This document shows positions 16,833-26,322 of a stretch of 64,000 nucleotides of DNA, piece after piece (position 1 is the first letter of the stretch; each line of letters starts with the position of its first letter). Below the pieces are notes generated by a model, which was not told the DNA's origin, searched no databases, and saw nothing but the letters and a program-made list of their open reading frames with translations. Location of the stretch: the NCBI GenBank assembly GCA_009885995.1, contig VFJQ01000028.1:1-64000 (forward strand). The letters run 5' to 3'. The position numbers and the translations under genes are program-made. The DNA comes from Verrucomicrobiota bacterium (lineage in GTDB: Bacteria > Verrucomicrobiota > Verrucomicrobiia > Chthoniobacterales > Chthoniobacteraceae).

Positions 16833-19538
16833 ATGACACCGCATGATCCCTCGCCGCACGACCAGCGCCTCGAAGACTTGCTCGCGAACCTCGGCACGGA
16901 CGCGACCATGGGCTTGGCGCAGCCTGAAGCCGAGAAACGACTGCGGCAGTTCGGGCCGAACCAGCTGACCGCGCACAAGCGCCTCAGCGAATGGATTCGC
17001 TTCCTTCTGCAGTTCCACCAGCCGCTCATTTACATCCTGCTCGCAGCCACAGGCATCACGGTGGCGCTGGGCGAATGGGTGGATGCGTCAGTGATTTTCG
17101 GCGTCGTCTTCATCAACGCGATCATCGGCTATCTCCAGGAAGCGAAGGCGGAGAAAGCCATCGACGCGCTGGCGAAAATGGTCATCACCGAGGCGACGGT
17201 GCGGCGTGGCGGCGAGAAGCTGAGGATTCCGTCCGCACGGCTCGTGCCGGGCGATGTGGTGCTGCTGCAATCCGGCGACCGCGTGCCCGCCGACCTGCGT
17301 CTGCTGCACCAGCGCAATTTGCAAATCGAGGAAGCGGCGCTGACCGGTGAATCCGTCCCGGTCGAGAAGCAGACCGCACCGCTACCCACCGACGCGATCC
17401 TCGCCGAGCGAACGAATCTCGCCTTCACCGGGACGCTCGTGACTTACGGCCAGGGCGAGGGCGTGGTCTTCGCCACCGCCGACCAGACCGAGATGGGCCG
17501 TATCGCAGGACTCATCGGCACGGCGGAGAACTTGCAGACGCCGCTCACGCGCAAGATCGCGCGATTCAGCCGGTTGCTGCTTTACGTCATCCTCGGGCTT
17601 GCCGCGGTCACGTTCATCGTCGGGCTCGCGCGCGGCGAGTCGTGGGTGGAGATGTTCATGGCCGCCGTCGCGCTGGCGGTCGGCGCGATTCCGGAGGGAC
17701 TGCCCGCGGCTCTCACCATCACGCTGGCTATCGGCGTGGCGCGCATGGCGCGCCGGCGCGCGATCATCCGCAAGCTGCCCGCCGTCGAGACGCTCGGCAG
17801 CACCACCGTCATCTGCTCGGACAAGACCGGCACGCTCACGCAGAACCAGATGACGGTGCAGGAAATCCATGCCGGCGGGCGGCTCTATCACGTCACCGGG
17901 AGCGGTTACGAGGCGGAGGGAAAAATTCATTTCGAGCAAGCGCCCGTGATCATCGGCGAAAACGTCGCGCTCATCGAAACGCTTGGTGCAGGCTTGCTGT
18001 GCAACGATTCGCGACTCGTCCGCAACGACGAGGGCCGGACCGTCGTGCAGGGCGATCCGACCGAGGCGGCGCTCATCGTCGCCGCGCAGAAGGCGGGGCT
18101 TTCCGAGGAGGAAATGAGCGGGCGTCTGCCGCGCCTCGAGGTCATCCCATTCGAGTCCGAATACCAATACATGGCCACGCTCCACGGTGCGGACCGCGAG
18201 CCGAAGATGATCTACATCAAAGGCGCGGTCGAAGCCTTGCTCGAACGCTGCGCGCACGCGCTCAGCGAAGAGGGAGACCGCGCGCCTCTGGACAAGGCGC
18301 TCGTGCTCCGCAACGCCGAGGCGATGGCTGCGCGCGGCCTGCGCGTGCTCGCTTTTGCCCGGCGCGAGATGCCATCCGGGCAGCGTGACCTGGAGCACGA
18401 GCACGTCGCCGCCGAACTCACTTTCCTAGGCCTCCAAGGCAAGCTCGACCCGCCACGCCCCGAGGCCATCGCCGCGGTGGCGAAGTGCCGGGCTGCCGGG
18501 ATCCGCGTCAAGATGATCACTGGCGACCACGCCCTGACGGCCAAGGCCATCGCGGTGCAGATCGGCCTCGGCAGCGGCGCCGAGGTCGTCGCGCTCGCCG
18601 GGCGTGATTTGGAAGCACTCACCGACGAGGAGCTGGCGGACGCCGCGGACCGCGCGTCCGTCTTCGCCCGAGTCGCGCCTGAGCAGAAGCTGCGACTGGT
18701 CAAGGCGCTGCAATCGCGCGGCCACATCGTCGCGATGACTGGCGACGGGGTGAACGACGCGCCCGCGCTCAAGCAGGCAGACATCGGCGTGGCCATGGGC
18801 ATCACCGGCACCGACGTGTCGAAGGAAGCGGCGGACATGGTCCTGACCGACGACAACTTCGCGTCCATCGAAGCAGCCGTGGAGGAGGGCCGGGGCGTCT
18901 TCGACAACCTCACCAAGTTCATCGTCTGGACGCTGCCGACGAACTTCGGCGAGGGCCTGGTCATTCTCGCCGCGATCTTTGCCGGTGCCACGCTGCCCAT
19001 CCTGCCCGTGCAAATCCTGTGGATCAACATGACCACAGCCATCCTGCTCGGCCTGATGCTGGTCTTCGAACCGAAGGAGAGCGAGATCATGAGCCGCCCG
19101 CCGCGCGATCCGAAGACGCCGATCCTCACCGGTTGGCTGCAATTCCGCATCCTGCTCGTCGCGCTGGTTCTGCTCGCGGGTTGCTTCACGCTCTTCGCGT
19201 GGGAGCAGCGGCGCGGCGCCAGCGTGGCCGAGGCGCGCACCGTGGCGGTCAATCTCTTCGTCATGGTCGAGCTGTTTTACCTCTTCAACTGCCGCAGCTT
19301 CACCCGCTCGATGTTCGCGATCGGGCTTTTCTCGAACCCGTGGGTCATCTTCGGCTCGCTCGCGATGATCGCGCTGCAACTGCTCTTCACCTATCTGCCC
19401 GCGATGAACGCGCTCTTCCACTCCGCGCCCATCGATCTCGATGCCTGGTGGCGGATCGTCGCCGTCGCCGCGTTTGCCCACCTCGTCGTCGGTGTCGAGA
19501 AGACCATCGCTAACCGGATGAAAAGATCGCCGCGATGA
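16833..19538 (+). CDS. P-type cation-transporting ATPase (Ca2+/PMR1-like)
   Basis: I use the ATG at 16833 (MTPHDPSPHDQRLEDLLANL) because it has an AGGGAGAGG ribosome-binding site 4-12 bases upstream and gives the family N-terminal cation_ATPase_N domain. The 901-residue product then shows TM1-2, the actuator domain with LTGESVPVEK, and TM4 with PEGLP (near residue 288), a P2-type calcium-pump signature. The phosphorylation motif DKTGTLTQNQM (Asp near 330), a nucleotide domain with KGAVE, and MTGDGVNDAPALKQADIGVAMG follow, then six C-terminal TMs. It pumps a cation across the inner membrane at the cost of ATP. Ca2+ is the likeliest ion by motif; Na+ or Mg2+ cannot be excluded. Confidence 0.92.
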   Translation: MTPHDPSPHDQRLEDLLANLGTDATMGLAQPEAEKRLRQFGPNQLTAHKRLSEWIRFLLQFHQPLIYILLAATGITVALGEWVDASVIFGVVFINAIIGYLQEAKAEKAIDALAKMVITEATVRRGGEKLRIPSARLVPGDVVLLQSGDRVPADLRLLHQRNLQIEEAALTGESVPVEKQTAPLPTDAILAERTNLAFTGTLVTYGQGEGVVFATADQTEMGRIAGLIGTAENLQTPLTRKIARFSRLLLYVILGLAAVTFIVGLARGESWVEMFMAAVALAVGAIPEGLPAALTITLAIGVARMARRRAIIRKLPAVETLGSTTVICSDKTGTLTQNQMTVQEIHAGGRLYHVTGSGYEAEGKIHFEQAPVIIGENVALIETLGAGLLCNDSRLVRNDEGRTVVQGDPTEAALIVAAQKAGLSEEEMSGRLPRLEVIPFESEYQYMATLHGADREPKMIYIKGAVEALLERCAHALSEEGDRAPLDKALVLRNAEAMAARGLRVLAFARREMPSGQRDLEHEHVAAELTFLGLQGKLDPPRPEAIAAVAKCRAAGIRVKMITGDHALTAKAIAVQIGLGSGAEVVALAGRDLEALTDEELADAADRASVFARVAPEQKLRLVKALQSRGHIVAMTGDGVNDAPALKQADIGVAMGITGTDVSKEAADMVLTDDNFASIEAAVEEGRGVFDNLTKFIVWTLPTNFGEGLVILAAIFAGATLPILPVQILWINMTTAILLGLMLVFEPKESEIMSRPPRDPKTPILTGWLQFRILLVALVLLAGCFTLFAWEQRRGASVAEARTVAVNLFVMVELFYLFNCRSFTRSMFAIGLFSNPWVIFGSLAMIALQLLFTYLPAMNALFHSAPIDLDAWWRIVAVAAFAHLVVGVEKTIANRMKRSPR

Positions 19539-19615
19539 GGGGAATGACGGCATGAGCGGAATCGCCGTTGGGCACCTCAATCCAACGCCTGAAAATCTTC
19601 TAACCCGACCCGCGT

Positions 19616-21028
19616 CTAGCCGAGCAGCATGAACGCCGCGCCGACGATGACGGTAGGCGCGAGGGCGGCGAGGAAGAGCTTGCCGGGCGAGATACCGTCT
19701 TCGCCAAAGTAGCGCTGGAGGATGGACTGGCCGGCGGGGTTGGGCGCGTTGGCGATGACGGTGAGGCCGCCGCCGGTGACGGCTCCGACGAGCACGGCGT
19801 GTTTCGCCGCGTCGCTGAAGCCGGGCACGAGCGAGGCGAGGTAGGTGATGGCGGCGTTGTCGTTGAAAGCGGTGAGCACCGTCGAGCCGAGCATGAGCGG
19901 CAGCGGGTCGAGCGAGCTGAGCACGGGGGCGATCCACCAGCTCTGGCAGCCGCCATGCACGACGAGGCCGGCGAGGAAAAAGCCGACGAGCAGCGGACCG
20001 CGCAGCGCGAGCTTTTCCTGGTGCGGCTGAGTCGCGGCGAGGTAGGCGATGAAGAAGAGCGCGCTGATGACGATGAGGCTGGGGTGGTGCGCGTTGAGCA
20101 CCGTCCACGCGAGGAAGAGCAGGTGCGCGGCGGTGATGCCGAGCGGCACCGAGCGGCTGGGCTCGGACTCCGCGGGCGCGGGGAGCGCGGCGAGTTCGCG
20201 GCGGAAGACGAGCCAGTAGCTGATGTTCGCGATCAAGATGCCAGCGACCGCTTCCAAACCGAAATTCAGCAGCATGTGCGAGAGGCCGTAGCCCCATTTG
20301 CTCGCGACCATGACGACGGGCGGCGCGGCGAAATGCGTGAGCGTGCCGCCGACCGAGATGTTCACGAAGAGCAGGCCGAGCGTGGCGTAGCGCAGCTTCA
20401 TCGAGGGCTGGAGCGCGTAGAAACGCTCACCGAGCAGCAAGGCGCAGAGCGTCATCGCCGCGGGTTCGGTGATGAAGGAGCCGAGCAGCGGGCCGACGGT
20501 GAGGATGGTGAACCACCACGCGGTGGGCGTGCCGCGGCCGAGCGCGGCGACGCGGGCGAGGCAGCTCTCGGCGAAGACGAAGATCGGGCGCGTGGCGGCC
20601 ATCGCCATGATGACGGTGACGAAGATCGGCTCGGTGTAGTTCACGCCGTCGAGGTAGTGGACGGCGGTGGAGAAGTTCTTCATCACCGCGATCGCGAGGA
20701 AGAGCGGGATGAGCCAGATGCCGAAGACGGCTTCGACTTCGCCGAGGAAATGAAACGCGGTGGCGCGGAAGCGCAGGCGGTCGAGTTGCCGAAGGCGGTC
20801 CTCGTTGCGCTCGCCATCGCTGGCTTCGAGCGCGGCGAGTTCGTGCTCGGCGGCGTGGGCGACGTGGCGGAACTTCGCGACGAGGAAGGTGTGGACGATC
20901 GCGGCGAGGAAGATCAGCGAGGCGACGAGATTGAACGGCTCGGCGGCGATGCGATGCGCGAGCTTTGCACCGATGCCGGCGAGCGCGGCGTCGCCGTAGC
21001 TCTCGAGCGGCGGCGGGAAGACGGACAT
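19616..21028 (-). CDS. Putative Na+/H+ antiporter, integral membrane
   Basis: 470 residues with about twelve hydrophobic segments. The sequence resembles the putative Na+/H+ antiporter family found in Chlamydiae and Verrucomicrobia. It has an amphipathic, charged segment after TM1-2 (about 60-105), a conserved AVHYLDGVNYTEPIFVTVIM region, and PLMLGSTVLTAFNDNAAITYL near residue 395, a discontinuous-helix motif of ion transporters in the NhaD/arsenite-permease class. It is expected to exchange Na+ for protons in the inner membrane. It lies convergent with the P-type ATPase and just downstream of the small lipoprotein gene, with 7 bp between them, so the two minus-strand genes are probably one transcript. 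Confidence 0.8.
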   Translation of the reverse strand: MSVFPPPLESYGDAALAGIGAKLAHRIAAEPFNLVASLIFLAAIVHTFLVAKFRHVAHAAEHELAALEASDGERNEDRLRQLDRLRFRATAFHFLGEVEAVFGIWLIPLFLAIAVMKNFSTAVHYLDGVNYTEPIFVTVIMAMAATRPIFVFAESCLARVAALGRGTPTAWWFTILTVGPLLGSFITEPAAMTLCALLLGERFYALQPSMKLRYATLGLLFVNISVGGTLTHFAAPPVVMVASKWGYGLSHMLLNFGLEAVAGILIANISYWLVFRRELAALPAPAESEPSRSVPLGITAAHLLFLAWTVLNAHHPSLIVISALFFIAYLAATQPHQEKLALRGPLLVGFFLAGLVVHGGCQSWWIAPVLSSLDPLPLMLGSTVLTAFNDNAAITYLASLVPGFSDAAKHAVLVGAVTGGGLTVIANAPNPAGQSILQRYFGEDGISPGKLFLAALAPTVIVGAAFMLLG

Positions 21029-21035
21029 CGTCCGG

Positions 21036-21410
21036 CTACGGTGCCTCGGAGTCGGAGAGCTCGCGCTGGTCGCTCATCCAGGCGCGGGTGAGCACGCCTT
21101 TGCTGTCGAAGCGCATGTCGCGCCAGTAGGCGCGTTCCTCGGTGTTCTGGATGGAGTTATCCTCCATCGTGCCGCGCGATTCGCTCATCGTGATCGGGCG
21201 GGCATACCAGCGCACTTTCATGTCACCCGAGGGGAGCTGGAGTTTTCGGAAGGGCTGGCCGAGTTCGACGGTGGCTTGCGCGAGCGTGGCGGAGCCGACG
21301 CGAGGCGTCCACTCGGCGTCGTCGGTGGCCCCCCAGCGGTAGGCGGTGGCGCAACCAGCGAGTGCAACTGCGAGACCGGCGAGAGCGAAGCGGAACGATT
21401 TGGAGCGCAT
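21036..21410 (-). CDS. Small lipoprotein of unknown function
   Basis: 124 residues with a lipoprotein signal: MRSKSFRFALAGLAVALAGC, lipobox LAGC. The mature part (ATAYRWGATDDAEWTPRVG...) includes VELGQPFRKLQLPSGDMKVRW and ends in acidic residues. It looks like a small SmpA/OmlA-like beta-alpha domain, since 'LGQPxxKLxLPxGxxxxRWYA' recalls the BamE-type fold, but this is only an inference. It is probably co-transcribed with the antiporter gene, 7 bp downstream. Confidence 0.72.
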   Translation of the reverse strand: MRSKSFRFALAGLAVALAGCATAYRWGATDDAEWTPRVGSATLAQATVELGQPFRKLQLPSGDMKVRWYARPITMSESRGTMEDNSIQNTEERAYWRDMRFDSKGVLTRAWMSDQRELSDSEAP

Positions 21411-21507
21411 GGGCGCAGGTGATACGCGTGCGGACGCTGCGCTGGCAAGTCGGCGATGAGGCGTGTGCGGCTAAGTTTTCATGCGCGCGCCGGGTTGTCG
21501 GCGGACC

Positions 21508-23868
21508 ATGCTCATCCGCCGTCTTTTCGCCCTGCTCGTCATCGCATCCCCGGCCTTCGCGGCGAAATACGACGAGATGGATTACGGGCGCTTCCTCTCG
21601 GCGAGCTATGCGACGCAGGAGACGAAGGGGGCGGATGGGAAGCTGATCAAAGGCCAGACGACGATCGAGACGAGGACCGGCTGCGCGGTGGATAAGGGCA
21701 TCGCGGTGCAGCTCGGGGAGAAGGCGGGCGGGGTGATCTTCGACACGGACCTGTGCCGCATGTCGGGCGGCTGGACCGGCGGCTGGGTGAAGCTGAAGGG
21801 CGTGGCGTTCGACGGGCCGCACGGGCCGAATCCCGCGCCGGCGGATGGCGCGCAGATGGTTTTTCAAATCAATCCCGGCCCGGGCTGGAGCAAGGGCGGG
21901 GACTTCGCCGAACCGCGCGCGCTGCCGAAGGGGCCGCGCAAGAACGATGTGAAACCGGGCGAACCATTCTTCTCGGATGTGCCCTTCGGCCCGCTGCCGC
22001 GCGAGTGGGCGAAGTATCGCGGGCTCTACCTGCACGGCGATCGCGTGGTTTTCACCTACACGGTCGGCACGGCGGGCGTGATGGAGCTGCCGGGGCTCGA
22101 AGGCGAGGTCGTCACGCGCACGTTCAATGTGATGTCCGGAGGCGCGGGCGCGAGCGTGGTGCTGGCGGACGGCATCGAGAGCACGCCGGCGACGATCGCC
22201 GATGGCGTCGGCGTGATCGCGCCGGACGCGGCGAATGCCGACGCTCGCACCGTGGTGACCGTGCTCGGCGCGCCGGAGGGCGCGGAACTGAAGACGCTCG
22301 GTGCGCGGCTTTACCTCGCGCTGCCGAAGCTCGCGCAGGGGATGAAATTCACGGTCGCCTACATGCGCGGTGCTACGACCGATGTCGCGAAGCTCGCAGA
22401 CACGGCGAAGAAAGCCGGCGCCGCTGAAGACCTCGCGAAATACAAGACGGGCGGCCCGGCGCACTGGCCCGAGGTGGCGAAGACACAGGGCACGCTCGGC
22501 GCGGACGACGCGCCTTACACCGTGGATACGCTCACGCTGCCTTTCGAGAATGCTTACAAGGCGTGGATGCGGCCGGGCGGGCTGGACTTTTTCAAGGACG
22601 GCAAGCGCGCGGCGATCAGCACGTGGAGCGGCGACGTGTGGGTCGTGTCGGGCATCGACGCGAAGCTGGAGAATCTCTCGTGGAAGCGCGTGGCGAGCGG
22701 GCTCTTCCAGGCGCTCGGGCTGCGCATCGTGGACGACCAGATTTTCGTCCTGGGTCGCGATCAGATCACCCGCCTGCACGACCTCAACGGCGACGGCGAA
22801 GCGGACTGGTATGAGTGCTTCAACAACGACGTGCAGGTCACTCCCGGCTTCCACGAGTTCACCTACGACTTGCAGACCGATCCGCAGGGGAACTTCTACT
22901 TCGCGAAAGGCGGCCCGGTGAATCCCGGTGGCCGTGGGTGGGGTCCGCTGAGTGAACACAGCGGGTGCATCTTCAAGGTCTCGAAGGACGGGACGAAGTT
23001 CGAGGTCTTCGCCACCGGCGTGCGCGCGCCGAACGGCATCGGCGTGGGGCCAAACGGCGAAGTGACGACCGGCGACAACCAGGGCACGTGGGTGCCCGCG
23101 TGTTACGTGCATCTCGTAAAGCAGGGCGATTTCATCAGTGTGACGGACCTCGCGCATCGCGACACGGCGCCGACTGACTACGGGCGGCACATCGCCTTCC
23201 TGCCGATGGATACCGACAACTCCGGCGGCGGCCAGACGTGGGTGACGAGCGACAAGTGGGGGCCGCTCAAGGGCACGCTGCTTCACACCAGCTACGGCAA
23301 GGGCACGCTGCTCGGCATGGTGTGGGAAAAGGTCGGCGACACGGTGCAGGGCGGCGCGTGGAAGTTCCCGCTCAAGTTCGACAGCGGCATCATGCGGCCG
23401 CGCTTCAACCCCGCCGACGGCCAGCTCTACGTCGTGGGCTTGAAAGGCTGGCAGACGAGCGGCGCGAAGGACGGCGCCTTCCACCGCGTGCGCTACACCG
23501 GCAAAGCCGCAACGGTGCCGAACAAACTCAACGTCACCGCGAAGGGCATTCGCATCGGCTTCACCGGCAAGCTCGACACCGCGACCGCGAGCGACGCGCA
23601 AAACTACGCCATCGAGCAATGGAACTACCAGTGGACGGGCGCCTACGGCTCGCCGGAGTTCAAGGTGAGCGATCCGAAGCTCAAGGGACACGACCCGGTC
23701 GCGATCAAGTCGGTGAAGATCGAGCCCAGCCAGAGCGAGGTTTTCATCGAGATCGATGGGCTCCAGCCGGTGATGCAGATGTCGATCAAGATGAACGTGA
23801 AAGCTGCCGATGGCAGCGCGGTGCCGGACCGGATCGTGAACACGATCAACGTCGTGCCGAAGGAGTAG
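21508..23868 (+). CDS. Secreted PVC-type beta-propeller protein
   Basis: The ATG at 21508 starts a signal peptide (MLIRRLFALLVIASPAFA); an upstream ATG in frame only adds nine residues. The 786-residue product has an N-terminal domain that begins KYDEMDYGRFLSASY and is found in large exported proteins of Verrucomicrobia and Planctomycetes. A propeller related to glucose/sorbosone dehydrogenases follows (about 345-660), with a calcium-loop phrase LHDLNGDGEADWYE near residue 425 and GVRAPNGIGVGPNGEVTTGDN near 505. The C terminus is beta-rich. I see no CxxCH haem motif, unlike many relatives. A role in breakdown of sugars or glycans in the periplasm is likely but unproven. Confidence 0.75.
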   Translation: MLIRRLFALLVIASPAFAAKYDEMDYGRFLSASYATQETKGADGKLIKGQTTIETRTGCAVDKGIAVQLGEKAGGVIFDTDLCRMSGGWTGGWVKLKGVAFDGPHGPNPAPADGAQMVFQINPGPGWSKGGDFAEPRALPKGPRKNDVKPGEPFFSDVPFGPLPREWAKYRGLYLHGDRVVFTYTVGTAGVMELPGLEGEVVTRTFNVMSGGAGASVVLADGIESTPATIADGVGVIAPDAANADARTVVTVLGAPEGAELKTLGARLYLALPKLAQGMKFTVAYMRGATTDVAKLADTAKKAGAAEDLAKYKTGGPAHWPEVAKTQGTLGADDAPYTVDTLTLPFENAYKAWMRPGGLDFFKDGKRAAISTWSGDVWVVSGIDAKLENLSWKRVASGLFQALGLRIVDDQIFVLGRDQITRLHDLNGDGEADWYECFNNDVQVTPGFHEFTYDLQTDPQGNFYFAKGGPVNPGGRGWGPLSEHSGCIFKVSKDGTKFEVFATGVRAPNGIGVGPNGEVTTGDNQGTWVPACYVHLVKQGDFISVTDLAHRDTAPTDYGRHIAFLPMDTDNSGGGQTWVTSDKWGPLKGTLLHTSYGKGTLLGMVWEKVGDTVQGGAWKFPLKFDSGIMRPRFNPADGQLYVVGLKGWQTSGAKDGAFHRVRYTGKAATVPNKLNVTAKGIRIGFTGKLDTATASDAQNYAIEQWNYQWTGAYGSPEFKVSDPKLKGHDPVAIKSVKIEPSQSEVFIEIDGLQPVMQMSIKMNVKAADGSAVPDRIVNTINVVPKE

Positions 23869-23880
23869 CGCGGCGCGCGG

Positions 23881-24795
23881 CTAGTCGATCAACTCGAACT
23901 GCTGCATGAGGCGGAAGTCCGCGTAGCGCGTGTCCACATCCTGCATCGTGAGGGTGCGCATCCGCTCGAGGCTGAAGGCTTCGACGTTGTAGCTCGCGAG
24001 CACGCTGCCGAAGACGACGGCATGGCGCAGGAGATCGAACGTGACCGGGCCATCCTGCGCGCCGAGCCAGCCGGCGAGGCCGCCGGCGAACGTGTCGCCT
24101 GCGCCAGTCGGATCGTGGATGTCTTCGAGCGGATAGGCGCCGCAGGAAAAGAACTGGTCCTGGCCGAAGAGCAGCGCGCCGTGTTCGCCCTTTTTGATCA
24201 CGACGTATTTCGGCCCGAGCGCGCGGATGGCGGCGCCGGCCTTGATGAGGCTCGTCTGCTGCGTGAGCAGGCGCGCCTCGGAGTCGTTGAGGATGAGCAG
24301 GTCCACGCGCGGCAGGAGGCGCAGCAGATCGGGGCGGGCGATGTTGATCCACAGGTCCATCGTGTCGGCGACGATGAACTTCGGCCGCGTCATCTGGTCG
24401 AGGACGTGGTTTTGCAAGTTGGGTCCGATGTTCGCGAGGAGCACGCAGGGCGTCTCGCGATAGCCATCGGGCAGCGCGGGCGTGAAATGCTCGAAGACGT
24501 TCAGCTCGACCGAGCGCGTCTCGCGCACGTTCATGTCGAGCATGTATTCGCCCGACCAGCGGAAGGTCTTGCCCTCGGCGGTCTGCAAGCCGGCGAGGTC
24601 GATCTGGCGCGAGCGGAAGAACTCAACGTGCTGCGCGGGGAAGTCGGTGCCGACGACACCGACGAGATTCACCGGCGAGAAGAAGCTCGCGCCGATCGCC
24701 GCGTAACTCGCCGAGCCGCCGAGCAGATCGGCGTGCTCTTCAAAGGGAGTTTTGACGGTATCGAGTGCGATGGAACCAACGACGAGGACGGACAT
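23881..24795 (-). CDS. PfkB-family carbohydrate/nucleoside kinase
   Basis: 304 residues with the ribokinase fold. The start is MSVLVVGSIALDTVKTPFEE, the GGSASYAAIGAS segment is the first PfkB signature region, and DPTGAGDTFAGGLAGWLG near residue 232 is signature 2 with the catalytic Asp and anion hole. It phosphorylates a sugar or nucleoside; the substrate cannot be read from sequence, though the FFSPVNLVGVVGTDFP pattern is common in sugar/adenosine-kinase-like verrucomicrobial proteins. It is convergent with the beta-propeller gene and upstream of thiE in the reverse sense (both on the minus strand), with degenerate GAAGTGCGAAG simple repeats at about 24797-24830 between them. Confidence 0.88.
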   Translation of the reverse strand: MSVLVVGSIALDTVKTPFEEHADLLGGSASYAAIGASFFSPVNLVGVVGTDFPAQHVEFFRSRQIDLAGLQTAEGKTFRWSGEYMLDMNVRETRSVELNVFEHFTPALPDGYRETPCVLLANIGPNLQNHVLDQMTRPKFIVADTMDLWINIARPDLLRLLPRVDLLILNDSEARLLTQQTSLIKAGAAIRALGPKYVVIKKGEHGALLFGQDQFFSCGAYPLEDIHDPTGAGDTFAGGLAGWLGAQDGPVTFDLLRHAVVFGSVLASYNVEAFSLERMRTLTMQDVDTRYADFRLMQQFELID

Positions 24796-24843
24796 GGGAA
24801 GTGCGAAGGATGAAGTGCGAAGTGCGAGAGAGGGCGCGCCTTA

Positions 24844-25509
24844 TCAATCGCCGGGCAGCGTTCGGCAATCGACAATCTGCTTCGCCGCCCTGCACGCCGT
24901 CGCGATGTCGGACGCTTGCAGCAAGGCGCTCACGATCACCACGCGGCGGGCGCCGGCGTCGAGGACGGTGTCGAGATTCTCCAGCTTGATGCCGCCGATG
25001 CAGAAGATCGGGATGGAGACCAACTCGTGGACGCGGCGGATGTCCGCGAGGCCGATCGCGGGGCGCCCGGGCTTGGTGGGTGTGGGGAAGAGCGGGCCGA
25101 AGCCGATGTAGTCCGCGCCTTCAGCCTGCGCGGCGACGGCTTGCTCGACGCTGTGGGTCGATCGACCGATGAGCGGCAGCGGCACTTCGCCGGCCAGCGC
25201 ACGACCAGCGCGCCAGCGCGCGTCTTCCACGGCGCCGTCGTCCTGGCCGATGTGGGCGCCCTGCGCTCCGATGCTTGGGGTCAGTTCCGGGAAGTCGTTC
25301 ACGATCAGCGGCACGCCAGCCGCGCGGGTGATCGGCTCGATCCGCTGGCCGAGCGCTTCGATCGCCAGTTCGTCCCAGCCTTTCGCGCGAAGTTGCAGCA
25401 CATCCACGCCGCCCGCGCACAGCTCCGCGCCGACTCGCTCCGCGTCGGCAGGCGCGACGTAGCCCATGTCGAGGATGCCGTAGAGACGTGCGGCGGAGAG
25501 TGATTTCAT
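24844..25509 (-). CDS. thiE: Thiamine-phosphate synthase
   Basis: Joins the pyrimidine (HMP-PP) and thiazole (HET-P) halves into thiamine monophosphate. I start at the ATG at 25509 (MKSLSAARLYGILDM), since the longer frame adds 57 residues with no family match. The 221-residue TIM barrel shows LQLRAKGWDE, VNDFPELTPSIGAQGAHIGQDD (substrate loop), IGRSTHS, GADYIGFGPLFPTPTKPGR (phosphate loop) and FCIGGI. It is divergent from efp. Other thi genes are not in the window. Confidence 0.92.
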   Translation of the reverse strand: MKSLSAARLYGILDMGYVAPADAERVGAELCAGGVDVLQLRAKGWDELAIEALGQRIEPITRAAGVPLIVNDFPELTPSIGAQGAHIGQDDGAVEDARWRAGRALAGEVPLPLIGRSTHSVEQAVAAQAEGADYIGFGPLFPTPTKPGRPAIGLADIRRVHELVSIPIFCIGGIKLENLDTVLDAGARRVVIVSALLQASDIATACRAAKQIVDCRTLPGD

Positions 25510-25642
25510 CGGCCCGCTCTCAACACCGCGCACCCGTCCGCCGCAAGCGCCGTCGCGCGGAAAGACCGGTTGCGTGCCCTCGGCGGCCCGCCCATAGTGC
25601 GCGCCCTTTTCCCTGCAAAATCTGACCACCGACTCCTGACTT

Positions 25643-26200
25643 ATGGCCAACGCCAACGATCTCCGCAAAGGCATGTGCATCCGCTACAATGGCAACCCCG
25701 CCATCGTGCTCGAAGTGATGCACCGCACGCCGGGCAACCTGCGCGCGTTTGTGCAGGTGATCGTCCGCTACATCGGCACCGGCAAGAGCGCGGACGTGCG
25801 CTTCGGATCGACGGACAAGGTGGAATCGGTGGACGTGCAGCGGACGGCGTTGGACTTCAGCTACAAGGACCAGCAGGGCTACCATTTCATGGACCCGGAG
25901 ACCTTCGAAACGGTCACGTTCGACGATGCGTTCATGGGCTCCACCAAGGAATACCTCACCGAGAACCAGAAGGTCGAAATCCTCTACGTCGAAGGCAAGG
26001 CGGCGACCATCGAACTGCCCTCGACCGTGATCCTCACCGTGACCGAGAGCGCCGAAGGCGTGCGCGGCGACAGCGCAAACAACGTGCAGAAACCGGCGAC
26101 GCTCGAGACGGGGAAAATCGTCACCGTGCCGCTCTTCATCAAGGAAGGCGAGAAGGTGAAGATCAACACGACGACCGGCGAATATCTCGGCCGGGCGTAG
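25643..26200 (+). CDS. efp: Elongation factor P with asparagine at the loop tip
   Basis: 185-residue, three-barrel protein that rescues ribosomes stalled at proline runs. All three domains are present: KOW-like N terminus (MANANDLRKGMCIRYNGNPA), the middle OB domain and a C-terminal OB domain ending VKINTTTGEYLGRA. In E. coli the domain-I loop reads PGKGQAF with a lysine that is modified. Here it reads PGNLRAF, so Asn-32 takes the place of the modified Lys. The Arg two positions later is not the usual target. No epmA, epmB, earP or ymfI homologue is in the window. sucB follows after about 120 bp. Confidence 0.95.
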   Translation: MANANDLRKGMCIRYNGNPAIVLEVMHRTPGNLRAFVQVIVRYIGTGKSADVRFGSTDKVESVDVQRTALDFSYKDQQGYHFMDPETFETVTFDDAFMGSTKEYLTENQKVEILYVEGKAATIELPSTVILTVTESAEGVRGDSANNVQKPATLETGKIVTVPLFIKEGEKVKINTTTGEYLGRA

Positions 26201-26322
26201 TGCTGCGGCGGCGCGACCGGCGCCGCATGGACGAGCAGTGATCGAGCGCGTTCCGCCGCGATTGCGGATTGCGGACCGCCGATGGTGGGGAGAAAAGAGC
26301 CGCCCGCTTTCCGCAAATTTCC

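Noticed and set aside
19799..21091. 430-codon plus-strand frame opposite the antiporter gene
   Set aside because: Charged, Glu/Arg-rich shadow of a clear membrane protein gene on the minus strand.
26203..26228. Rho-independent terminator after efp
   Set aside because: A GC hairpin (TGCGGCG/CGCCGCA) exists, but no T-run follows, and such hairpins are common in DNA this rich in GC.
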